Origin: Aporrectodea caliginosa | Taxonomy: Eukaryota > Annelida > Clitellata > Crassiclitellata > Lumbricidae | Reading direction: 5' to 3' | NCBI GenBank assembly: GCA_020284085.1 | Contig: JACEVL010000004.1 | Coordinates: 757,307-821,306, forward strand | DNA: 64,000 nt | In this document: positions 1-12,600 of the stretch, in pieces | How positions within the stretch are numbered: the stretch's first letter is position 1 | Layout: every line of letters begins with the position of its first letter | Program-made: the position numbers and the translations under genes | The notes under the pieces: generated by a model | Seen by the model: the letters and a program-made list of their open reading frames with translations, nothing else | The model's database searches: none | Told to the model about the DNA's origin: nothing

Positions 1-293
1 CTGCACCCTTGGAAAAGGGCCAAAATCTGCACCCTATGTCCAACATCTAATTAACAAAATTAAAACATCTAATTAGCAGTGGTTGCTCCTCAAATCTGTG
101 CCTCATCAGCACAGCACCCAGGGACAAATGTAACTCTCTGCACTCCCTCACTACACCGTTGTTTTGATAGGGAAAATATATTTTAGGGTTTATAATTATG
201 TTAATGATAGGCAAACTTATGTTAGTATTGCAGAAATGTGTGTTAATGATACTTTTGACATGTCAGATCAGATAATTATCAAAAAGACAGCAC
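1..293 (-). other. Intron (partial)
   Basis: Downstream intron of the obscurin-like gene. I see no coding or repeat signal in it. Confidence 0.5.
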
Positions 294-641
294 CTTCTTT
301 CTTTCGAAGCATAACTGGCATAGAAGGTTCTGCAACTCCGTATTCGTTTGCAGCTTTGACTCGGAAGTAGTAGTCTTTATACTGGCTGTACTTTGCGATC
401 TTCAGTTCCGTTTCCTTGAGATCTGTAGCAATTCTTGTCCATTCAAGGTTTGGTGGAATACGCTGCTCTATGATATACCAAATCGGAGTCTGGACTGCAT
501 AGTTTGGTATTGAGGAAGGCTTCCATTTCAGCGAGAAAGAATCCGCCGTCAGGTCAACAATTTCTGGCTTATCCCAGATCGTTCTAGGTTTGACCTTTGA
601 CTTGAATTCGTTACTGTCTCTCACTTTTTTAACTTCAATTT
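294..641 (-). CDS. unc-89: Exon 33: third FN3 domain
   Basis: About 348 bp, starting in phase 1. It encodes a short linker ([20 protein letters not shown]), then FN3: [40 protein letters not shown] and [20 protein letters not shown]. The frame ends at a stop near 268, so a donor must lie upstream of it; GTGCTG at 293-288 keeps phase 1 but is weak, so this end is uncertain. The gene continues beyond position 1. Confidence 0.82.
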
Positions 642-3600
642 CTAACAGACAAAAATATTACACTGTTATGGAAGGAACTACCTGACAGTAAACAATTATC
701 ATTCAAAATAGCTTGCATTCATAAACTAACAGCATTAATGTTACAGTACAGAAACAACTGTGAATAAAAATGATGACAATTTATATGGTGCCATAACACA
801 GCCATGCCTAAATAGTTGCCCTTATATCCCATCTTACACTACAGAAGCATTTGGAGGCCTGGCAACAGAAAACATTCTGACATGATCTCTTTACATTAAT
901 AGAGTTATCCCATTATAAAACTAAATAATCAACCACAAATGCAAGTATCTATAATCCCATAAAGAAAAATAACTGAAACACGTGCACATCTAAAACTGCC
1001 ACAAACCAAATAAAAATCAATTAAAATTAGTTTTCTTGCTCATGCCAGTTACTGCAATGTTCATGACCCAGTTACCAGTTTGAGTCACAATTCCACTAAA
1101 ATAAAACAAATTGCTTAAAGAATTAGTATTTCATTTCCCGAAATTATTATCCCACATAAGTATAATCATATACAAGCAAATATAGGAGCAAAAGATGAAA
1201 ACCTGGCTTGGCAAAAATCGTAGCACTCATCGATGGTTCACTGATGCCAAACTCGTTGCCAGAGCGTACACGAAACATGTAATCCTTCTCTGGCCGATAT
1301 TCTTTCATGACGAAGGTTGTGTCTTTGACGTCACTGGCGATCTCCATCCAGTTCTTGCTTGGAGGGCAACGTCTTTCCACGATGTAGTAAATGTCCGTGA
1401 CAAAAGCGTACTCAGGTAGCTCAGCAGCGGTCCATGATATCCTATGTAAACCAGAATGAATACCACTTTGAACAAATCTAAATTTCAGAAACCCAAAGAC
1501 AGTGACGTTCATATTTCACACTGCTACTGCTAACCGGCATAATGACATGGGTGAAACTTGTGCTTAGCCAAGCACCAAAGTGGGTGCATTCAGCACTGCT
1601 ATGAGGGTCATTTATAGACTGAAATCAACACAGATTTTGTTATTTTACATACAAAGTGTAAAGATTAAAGAGCAAACATGATTGTAATGTAGGAATACAA
1701 AACTGAAATAAACTACAAATGTTGATGTATTGTATATTAACAGTTCAAAACATAATAATCATATCAACTCTTTTCCAAAAATAAATGAGGGATGAGGGTG
1801 GATAAATATTTGGGAGACAACACACCACAGAAGGATAAAAACATTTTATTTAAAATAATTTCATCCTTAATTATGCAACATCAGTGCAGTAATCTCGCTA
1901 TGTTCCATTGGCATGAAATGGAGTGGTTTGCAAGAAAATATAATTTTATGCATCCTCTCCAGTCTACTCTAGCTGCCAATATAGCACCTTTTTATATCAA
2001 AATACATGTAAGCACAAATGTATTTTTGTTCCTTCGATAAATGCGATGATCATAAAACTTTTGAAACAGAACAATCAGCATCATCATTCCGTTCCTCCTC
2101 CACCTTAAATTATTATAACAACCACCACCACTGTCCTCCACCATCAGCATGACCACAACCACGACCATGGACACCAACACCGTCACCTACCATGCTTTCA
2201 CCATCCCCACCACCACAATCACCAACATTACCACCACCACCACCACGACCTTTGCCATTATCCTGTTTGTCTCTCTTCCCCACAGTAATGTTCATCCTCA
2301 ACATCTTTATTGTGGAAAAACATACTCTAAAGCATCGTCATCCTTGATCTCTGTGATCGTTGGTTTGTCCTTTGGAGCTCGAGGAGGAATCCTTTCCAGT
2401 CGAAGTTCCTTCTTCGACTTGGCCAGGTCGTCACGAATCTCCTCAACTGCAATCAGAAATTAAATGCCTTTGCTGAAAAAATTTAATGGAAATACGTTAA
2501 TGCCCTCAATCACTACTGTCGCCAAGATCAAATCTGCTTCTGAGTTGGAGTCTTGCATTACACAAGGAAGAATTCAATTCAGACTCAGTTTAATTCAGTT
2601 TGATTACAACTAATCACAGGCACTCACAGACTTGCCTCAAAATGACCGACTGCAAAGTAAACTCGTGATCAGCATCATCTATTTTGAAACTGCTCTTACA
2701 CTTTAACCTATGTTATGCCAGAGATTGCTACAAAACTCAGCTTAACAATTTCCTATTCACGTGGAAATCAAATTAAGATGCTTCTAAATTCATGTATGGT
2801 TAATTAATCTAATGACATCACTACCAGATTATAACTAAATCTCCTTTTGGACTGAGCTGCGGAATAGGCTTTGAAATTACAACAACCACGAGAGTTTTAT
2901 TAATCAACAAAAATGTTTTGTCCAAGTATTTCCACTAGGCAAAGAAATACTGCTGTAAAAGACCACAGAGAGGGGTCAAAGAAGACTAAAACATAAGGGT
3001 GAACCAGAGATCAAAGAAACTTGGCCTGGCTGTGAGTTGAATAGAATCAGAAAGACAGTAACAGTAGAACCTTAAAATAACAGATATAGGTAGATAGCAA
3101 AGATTATGAAAAGTAGTAGAAGAAGTCTGTTACAACTCAATGTAGCTGTAAGTATAATCTCTAAATTTCTAAGCACAACTTAAAAGGCAAGTGCAAGGCA
3201 CCAGCTTATTTATGAGTGCTGCGTCAAATCAGAGGGGTTGTCCAGAGCTATCAGGTGAAGAACAATGTCTGGTTGCCACAAAACCAAAGACAAGAGGACA
3301 CAAAGGATTTGTAATGGTTGGCTATGTTTAGGATGATAGAATTAGGAAGGCAGCAGATTGGATGAAGCAACGTAAGATGTATTTAAATCTCATATATTTG
3401 ATATATTTGGGAAAGTTTGGACATGATGTTGGTAAGCCTAGTCATGCAACTCTTAACCTGACTCACCTGATCCTGTGCCTTCCAATCCTCGACCTAAAAG
3501 ACATCCACCTTAACATCTGCTGTGCCCTATCTGATCCTCTGGAAACCGGACTCGGACCTTCCTCGGACTACTCTTTTGGACAACCCCTCTGACTAGACCA

Positions 3601-6600
3601 GTCCTCGTGAATAAGCTGGTGCCCTGCGCATGGCTTTTGAGTGGCGCTTTAGAAGTTTGGAGGTTACGGTTACGATTACAATTAGCCAAGTTAGCACTAG
3701 AATGTGTAACCTTCCATAGAATGTCAGGCCATCTGGACCAATGTATCCTTCCATATGTATGGGGACAATATACACATACCAACACAAGTTCTCGAATTTC
3801 AGACATCTAAATTGTTGTTAGACTGCAGTGAAAGATCTTTCAACCATACAACCATGCCTCTGAAGAAGATTACCCATACCTTTGAGAATTGGATGGCCGT
3901 GATGCAGGGCAGTTTCTTTGCTTTTTGTGACCTATATTTACCATGCCAGTACCGGTATGCCCAAAAGAAGCCCTTGTGTTATGGTCTTCATGTTAGGCCA
4001 TATTCAAAGACGGGGCCCACACAGAGCTTATTTTGGTCTCGCCTAATGCCTATGGATAGCATGGCTTATATTTTTTTTACTAAAACAGATCCTTCAATGA
4101 TTTAATATGGTGTCCAATACAGGCTAATCTAATTTCTGAAACAGCTAAGCATTGCATAAGAACAAAAAGAAGACAACATAATCAGTTTGACAAAAGAAAA
4201 CGGAGTGCCAAAACACTACAAATCGTGTGTGTCAACATCTACAAAAAAATTGCTGTCTGCAAATCCACACAAGGTGCAAAACTCACATACAAACACAGTG
4301 CTGCTAAACAAACAACTAACAGTTTTCAGGGATTCATAAACTAGCAGAAAACAATAGAAACATAGGAAAAAGAAGAAAATTAAAACGTCTAACATAACCA
4401 AAATTTAGAATAGCAAAACAAAGTAGGTGCAGGTGCATTGTAAACTAATTGTCAGATTTTTTCTGTCAACAGTTTGCTGTTTTCTTCAAAACAAAGACTC
4501 TATCTAGCCTGATGTCATTGCTGTTATAATAGCAGACATCTGAGTAACATCAATTGCCTAATCTATGTACGCTATGATGACATTTTGATTGTGTGATAAC
4601 CAAAGTCGTGAGCAATGCCAATGCCAGCACATTACGATTTCACTGCAGGCAAGTAATAAATGAGGAACTACCTTTACTTCAATATAGGCACATGATACAT
4701 CGTAAATTTGCTACATTGAGCTTAAAAAATTTTTTTTTTAGTCTTAACACATTGACCGCCACCACATTTATTACCCACACGCCAAGCCATTATCATCATG
4801 TAGGCAAAGTGATCATCGTCTACTTCGTGATGAAGGGGCCACGTCCTTAGCAAATATCAAATGGGGGAGGCATGGCAGGATTAGACCCCTGGAACCGCAA
4901 CTGATCATCACCACCACCATCAGCATCATTACCATCATCAGCAGCAGCATCAGCATCATCATCATCAGCAGCAGCATCAGCATCATCATCATCAGCAGCA
5001 GCATCAGCATCATCATCATCAGCAGCAGCATCAGCATCATCATCATCAGCAGCAGCATCAGCATCATCATCATCAGCAGCATCATCATCTTCATCATCAT
5101 CAGCAGCAGCAGCAACAACAACAACATCATCATCAGCATCATCATCATCATCAGCATCATCATCAGCAGCATCATCAGCAGCATCACCACCATCCGCATC
5201 ACCACCATCCGCATCACCACCATCTGTATCACCACCATCTGCAACAGCACCATCTGCAACAGCACCACCACCATCAGCATCATCGGAATTATTAGACGGG
5301 AGCCAGTGTTTGCGTGTTGCACTATGTATAATTGTACTACGAGTTAACTCGTAGGTGGCGTGTACAGGAGACATTTTTACTACGAGTTAACTCGTAGGTG
5401 GCGGTCAATGTGTTAAGCTGATACAATTTAGGGTGGTCCAAAATCACATGTAAAAAAATTTCTTTTTAAATTCATGAGGCATGTTGATACATTGTTTCAT
5501 ATTGATCTAAAAAGGACCTGTGTGAAATTTTTAGTGAAAATTTTAATATTTAGGGGTCGCTCACGGCTATTGAAATTTTACATGAGAATGGTCCACACTC
5601 CACAGGCAATCTGAGGGATTCCTTCATCCGCGAAGTCAAAGAGAAGGATGCTTCCTTATTTCTACACTGGGATGGCAATTTGCTACCAAACCTAAGTGAG
5701 ACCATACAGGAAATGGAGAGGTTCAAAGGTTGACCGTTTGCAAATATTGATTTCAAGCCCATCCAAAGCTGCCATCAGGTACCGGAGCTGCCATGGCCAA
5801 TGCCGATGTCCGGAAAATTCGAGAATGGATGTTGGAGAAGCATATTGAAGCTTTTTCAATTGACATCATTGCTTCCAACACTGGGGTCCACTCCGGATGT
5901 TGCCAACTGATCGAGTTAGAATTGGTTTGACCTCTGTTGCATTAGCGTGTAGACTGTGGACCAGAGGTTCATAACCGGCGAATCGACCGGCAGTGTGTCG
6001 CGTAAGCATGGTGTGTCGCGAAGAATTGGTGTGTCACTAATTCTGACAGCATACGTCAGTCGTTCTTGCATTACACTGACTTACTTTAGTTTCCTTAGCA
6101 GTTTAGCGGACGTAGGCTGTGAGAATTTTTATCACTTTATTTATCTATTCTATTTTATCGCAATCTGAGGCAGCAATGTGATTCCAAAATGAAGGATAGA
6201 TCTGTGTGCAAGCAATCCTCAAGAACTCAGTTCTGGGCAAAGACGTACAAAGAAGAATTATATTACAAAACACTTTCGAGCAAAACTATCACAGACTTGG
6301 TTTCATTTCATAGTTCCTATTTAACTGTGCAAGGGTTTTCTCAGATAAAGAACAAGAAACGGAACAAACTGGTCGAAGGTGCCATCTGAGTTTGCTTATG
6401 TAATTATTGCGCTTACAAATACTTTGGATCTTCGATTTAATATGATCCAAAAAAATTCAGAAGCAAAAATCCCATTAACTGTTAAGCCTACTAAGACTGA
6501 AGTTGATGTAGAGTAATAGAAACGACGTAGAATTACATCAGTAGAAAATCAGACTTTTATAATCATTTGATGGTTAGAAACTAGAAAGCATTCAAAGTTA

Positions 6601-9600
6601 TTTTCATTCATTAAAAATTGTAACAATTTAAAAATTTAGATAAATAAACTAGTTTAAGTTTAATTTTTCTAGTTTTAGCGATATTCACAAATGACGATTG
6701 CATGGTGTGTCGCCAAATTTGGTTGCAAGTTTAGGTGTGTCGCTTATATTGGCTACAGTCTTCAAAGCCGTGAAATGGTTGCATCTTTTGGACCAGATAT
6801 CCAGCTATTCAAACGTTTTTGTGAACAGTTGTCCTTCATCCTAAGAGACAGGTTCCGTGCATTCCAGGATCTAAGAATAAATGACTACAAGGAGTGGCGA
6901 TATGCTACCATCTTGGCCATGAAGACTAGCCTGGAGAAAGAGAGTCCACGTTACGATTATAAATGCAGAACTGTGACAACCTTTTCTGTATTTTGTAACG
7001 GGGATCTTCAGGCTCCGATCAAAACACCTGGAACGTTCCACCATGCACGATGGATGGCCAAGGCCATCTACGTACTGAAACTCCTGATCTATCGTGAGCA
7101 GATAAATTTTAATAAGCAGGTCTCCGTGAAGTAGCTGTTTTCATTGTCCTGATCTACTTCAGAACCTTGGCGGAGACTCCACGAGCTTGTGATGCTGCTG
7201 TGATGACCGGGGTCTCCTGGATAGCCTACTCCGCTACAATGCTGTAAATGAGATCGCCAAAACGGCATTTACTACTTTCATACACCATCTCTGGTATTTA
7301 GGAAGTGACTTTGTCGGATTCTCACTTTTCTCAGAGAAACTGTCATGAGAAAAGGGAGATTATGACACAAATGAAGAAGGAGAAGAGTTGGATCACAAGA
7401 GGTGGGTTCCTAAAGAAACAATTTTGAGAGGAAATAACAACGAGCCTGAGTTATCTTGCTTCTTTCGCATCTCCAAGGTTTCTGAAGTCTCTTCGTATCA
7501 AGGAGACGCTCTTGGATCTTCCTCCTGAGCAATTGGAACAAGACAAAGGCTTTCAAGAGGGGAGGAGGAAGACTGAAGAACTTAAAGTCGTGAATGATGG
7601 GGCAGAAAGAGGAGTTGCCTGGATCAGCACCTTCAACGACTCACTGACCAGGAACGAAGGGACAAAGCAAATGGCTTTCATATGGGCAATGTACACTGGA
7701 CCCTGTGGACAGTCATTTAAACACTAATTTCAGCTGCCTAACAATAAAATGGCAAACTGATAGATTGCAGGCTCATTGCTCGTTGACTGGCCGCCTCGGC
7801 CCGCCAAATCGCAATATTTGCACTGTAGTAAGTATATTAAAACTTTGACAGCATTGAGCGACCTGTAAATGTAGTCGAAACTTTTTAATATTTTTGCACT
7901 GTTGGTTTCTTGTACCAGTTGTACAAAATAAACAACATGCCTCTTAAATATTTCAATCTTAATTTTTTTGACCACCCTATGATACATGTAGTCCTATGCT
8001 AATTTGCAGACTTAAAAAATGTTATCATTACACCCAAAGCTATAACTGATGGTCAAAATGCAGCAGCAGGTCGCATTTATTAATGTTCTTTATGCTTCAG
8101 TTGCTAATATTTCAAATTTTCATCCTGAAATATAATATGTATCTCGGATAAATAATAACAAATTTAAAAGTATTCATATCTAACTTCTAGAAGTAAAACC
8201 AGCATACAGACTTTAAAGTAAAATCTGCAAGAACTTAAGCAAAAGTCTTCATTAAACTACCCATTTTATTTCCAAATCAAGCACGCTGAAAAGCAAATTT
8301 TTTAGAGAAATTCTAATTTGCTAATGATTTTTTGCAAGCAAGAACATTTCTGACAATTTTAAAACCGATTCTGAATTTAAATTTCCACCCTGAGATGTCT
8401 TAATATCATGTTTCAAAGTCTGAACAAAAACAATAACTTTTTACCTGCACCATAAAATAAACCAGAACTAATACCAAGAGCTTTGCTAAATAAGCAGAGT
8501 TTGTATTCAACTTTCAGCTGTTTCACTTATAGCGAAACATAAGTGCAGATGTAGACCAGACTTTTTCGTATCTGTGTCCTGCTCTTAAATCCTGTACAGT
8601 TTACTCTGCTAGCAATTGATGTCTACCAATTTTTTGTAACTTGTAAAAGCTTTGATTGTGCACATCTACTGAGACAATCATCAGATTTCTTTTAGCTACA
8701 TACCGATACTTAGCAACAAGTTTTGGCATTGCCTTTATTATAATTATGTTAATTTCTAGTTAATTCAGCAGTGTTTGCTTACTGATGAACTTCTTTTCAC
8801 AATGAATTTTGTCATCACTTAGGCTAGCATAGGCATCATTTTTGTGAAGCACTTCAATTACTAGTACTTCAAGTGCAATAGTAAGTGTCCACGGACATTC
8901 TAAGACCTCAGAAGAGGAACCATAACAAGCAATTTCAATATAGATGACAGGAATGATGATGACTTTGATAGAAATCCACTACTGGTAGAAGCATTCCAAG
9001 GCAGAGGAATGTAAAGCTATGCTACTGCTACCTGCAAAACACATGCACAGTGCATAGAACCACCATAAAGCCAAGTATAAATCTAGAGGCGTTACCAGTT
9101 TTGAAACACGCCGGTTCTGTGGGATGGATAAATAAATAATTAATTATAGTTAATTAATTATTTCAGCATGACAAGAACAATTTGACACATTGTAACAAGA
9201 CGATAAAATTTGTTAATTTTAACAGCCTTGTAAAACACATGAAAACTCAGATGCATAATTTACAACACATAAGCACATATGTGCAACATAAACACAGCAT
9301 AGACAAAATAAACGTCAATGCATTAACGATAATAAACATCATGGCAGAATTGGTAGATATCAACTTCAAGGCTTTCCAAGGTTTACAGCTTCACCTGGCT
9401 CCTAAGATGAGTTACTAGCTCAGGTTGGCTACACAACGGCTTCCTTCTAGATTCACCTATACACACTGCCTGCCCCAATAACTTGCTACATCTTACGGCA
9501 ACTTCCTATGTTTCTAGTTGTTACAAAAACTGTTCCTGAGCTGTGAATCAAATTATCATTGGATATACTTGACCTAAAACCTGAAAACTTCCTTTATCAC

Positions 9601-12600
9601 TTCCTAACAGAAATGCTTTGGTCCTATTCTAATGTAAAACCCCATATGTCACCTACTAGATCATGAGCTGAAGCAGAACTGGTGGACCCAGTCATCTGAA
9701 TAGGCAGTCATTCCGGTACACTCCCTTAAATTGCCTTGTATTGCCTAGACCACCTTGAAGCTCAGATTCAATAACTACAGTCCACACTCAACTGCGCTAC
9801 CATCTACTCGCAAAAACCCTTCCACATCTTTACTATATGTTTCATCATAATTTTATGTGTTTTACTTTCCACCAGTCCCTGATTGCATACCCTTCATGAT
9901 GTGACTGGTGGTGCTTCTTGAAGGGGCGCTTTACAAATTTTCTGAATTAATGAATGAAAAAGATTTACAGTCATGGAAGCTTGTCTCTTCTTACAACATG
10001 CAAAGGACATTATGAATGCAACTGAATACAAACTGGTAACAGATCATAACATTTTTAATACCAAAATCTAATTAAGTAATGAAAGAACAATGTTTATACA
10101 CATTTATAAAGCTCCACTCAAGCAAAATCCTCAGCAGGATTTTACAACAACAAACACAACTCCCACCAAGCAAGATGGCATTCAAACTTTGGCAGAATAT
10201 TGTATTGTATTGTATTGTATTTGAACACTTGTTATAGCGCCCCTTCCAGATTCCTATTCAGAGGCGCTCATGCAATAATAGCATACAAAATGCTAACAGT
10301 GGCAAGCTGTTTTGTCTTAAGTTACTAGGCAACTGTTCAAATATTAACCCATCTACCATATACATATACAAACGTCTCAAAACATATGGTAGAAATCAAA
10401 ATATGGAAATAAAAGTACTTCATCCCATATATTAGGTTGAAGATATCAGCGATGTGGGAGTGAGGAACTATTATTGCCATTTTCTCTAAGGTAAAGAAGG
10501 GACCTACCAGCAAAAATGTTGTACTAATACCTTTAGAAAAGACTGGTACGGAAATTCTATTCTATTCTATTCTATTTACGGATTTATAAAGTGCCACTCG
10601 CAGTACAACCTAATCAGAGGCGCTTCCAGTGCGAAGGCCCCTCGAAAAAATAAAAGTCTTAAGAGAACGAGCAGAAACAGAAGTGCCCCCATAATCAAAT
10701 ACACAAAACACAAGAAAACATAACATGTAGCATAACAAAACATACACAAAAAATCAACAAGAAGAGAGTGAATGACAAACACATACTATGAAGTGTTTGT
10801 TCAACAAACAAGCACGACAACATTAAAACTAATACTGCTATTTGTCATATTAAGTACAAAAACTATGAGGTCACTGTTAGCACAATTTCACACCTACGGC
10901 CGTATTTAACAACTCAGAGCATCCAATGGAATTTGCAATTTATTCCGTGGTTGCTTAGCAGCCACAGATCCCATTGCAATTGTAACTGAACATTTATATA
11001 GCACCACTACAAGAACAAGACTAATCAGAGACAGTCTCTGTCCTAGTCTTTAAGATGTGAAATATCATTATGCACTAGGATTACATCAGTTGGCAAAATC
11101 ATACACAGTAAACGAGAAGTCACCAGTGGCGGACCCACGAATGCATCCAAGACCCTACTGAGAATGCCCATACGAAACCAGATGATTAATACATGCAAAA
11201 ATGATCATTAATGAAGCCTAACCATTAAGCTACAGAGGGCTCAGTCTTTCCCTACAGGACACCCTGGCACAGTGCGAAAAGACATGATGTTAAATGTAAT
11301 CCCATTAAGACCTCTGCCTATCAATTCTGTTGATTAAGCGCCTGTGAACAAGTCGGTTCCCACGACTTCGCTTTCTTGGGCGATGTAGACATTTTGAGAG
11401 TACGATTATGATTATCTATATCTAAATGTAAGGCCATGTTAGGAAAAAAAATAAGTCTGCAGATAATGACATACTTGATTTTCCATAGTGTGTCGATGAT
11501 AAGGAAGGTTCCGAGATGCCAAACTCATTTTCTGCTCTGATCCGGTAGAGGCAATCTATTTCTGGATTGTACCCAGTCATCTTGAACATAGTATCCGGAA
11601 TGTGGCTGAAGACCTGGACCCAGTCTGTATTCCCTCTCCGACTCAGGTCTTTCCTCTCGATTATATAACTGCAAAACATATTCAATAGTAAGGCTGACAC
11701 CATGACAACTGACAATAATTATAATATATTAATAAAAAAAAATTTTACAACAAAAAGTCAAATATACATCTACAATATTCAATTTATACAGATGACACTT
11801 ATAAAAATAGTAATATTCAAATCTTAAAGACTATCAATAATAAATAGCAACATTAATTTTTATTCTAGTATTACTATTAGTAACAGTTATGATATTTAAG
11901 TTTTAATGTGAATCTGAGGCACAGTTAGTCAGTTGCCACATGGTACAGTGCTCAGAAAGATGCCAAAATCATTGAAAGCCAGTGAGAAATAGTGAGTGCT
12001 GCATAATGATGAACACACTGAAGATGATATTGACAAAATATTTGATAGAGACCCTTTATAATAAGATATCATTGATCATCCTATCTCAGACCCACTAAGG
12101 AAGATGTAGAAATGAAACACTCAGTATAGCGCATGACGCACCTGATTGGCGTCTGGACGGCTCTGCTCGGCAGAGTGGCCGGCTGCCAGGAGATCTCCAT
12201 GCTGTAGTAGTCGACGTTCGTTAGATGTGGCTTGTCAATTGACATGGTAGGTGCCACATGGCGCTGTCTTTCCTCCAATTCCTTGCCTCTTTGTATCAAA
12301 ATGTCTTCTTTTATTGCTGAAATAACAAATGTTAATGTTCAGATACATCTTAAACCAACAAATTTACATATTCCGATAAAACAAAGAGCTTCTATATTTG
12401 TGACCCATGGGACGAGATACAGCAGACCTTAAATCTATTCCCAGGAAGATGTTGAAAGATAACACATTGGAAAGAGGATCAGAAGGACGCAGGTTCGATA
12501 CCCGCTAGCTCCATAAGGTTGACTCAGCCTTCAACTCCCTAGGGTGACTTCAAAATGAGCAGTAGGGCAGATGGGCGCCTTGCAGGCTGCCATACAGTTA

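Larger units (their letters stand above)
4744..5416. mobile_element. piggyBac-like non-autonomous element (MITE) with TTAA ends
   Basis: The sequence begins TTAACACATTGACCGCCAC and ends with its exact reverse complement, GTGGCGGTCAATGTGTTAA, 673 bp in total. TTAA at both outer edges fits piggyBac-type target sites; Kolobok is an alternative. The interior carries a CAT/CAG/CAC trinucleotide array and two identical 18-bp palindromes near the right end. No transposase is encoded. Confidence 0.72.
2447..11474 (-). other. 9-kb intron packed with transposon relics
   Basis: Largest intron in the window. It holds a LINE 3' tail (about 3470-3690), a TTAA-flanked MITE (4744-5416), a hAT-like relic with a nested second hAT (5427-7979), and a cluster of truncated retroelement 3' ends (about 9885-11060). 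In 2460-3440, 3700-4740 and 7990-9880 I see nothing recognisable beyond AT-rich DNA. Confidence 0.7.

Noticed and set aside
4813..5374. Met/Leu- and Asp/Ala-repeat open frames on the minus strand
   Set aside because: Translations of the triplet array inside the MITE; no start or splice context.
6691..7134. 147-codon plus-strand frame as a host gene
   Set aside because: It is part of the transposase-like relic; the sequence similarity continues in other frames before and after it, and the ends lie within a terminal-repeat-bounded element.
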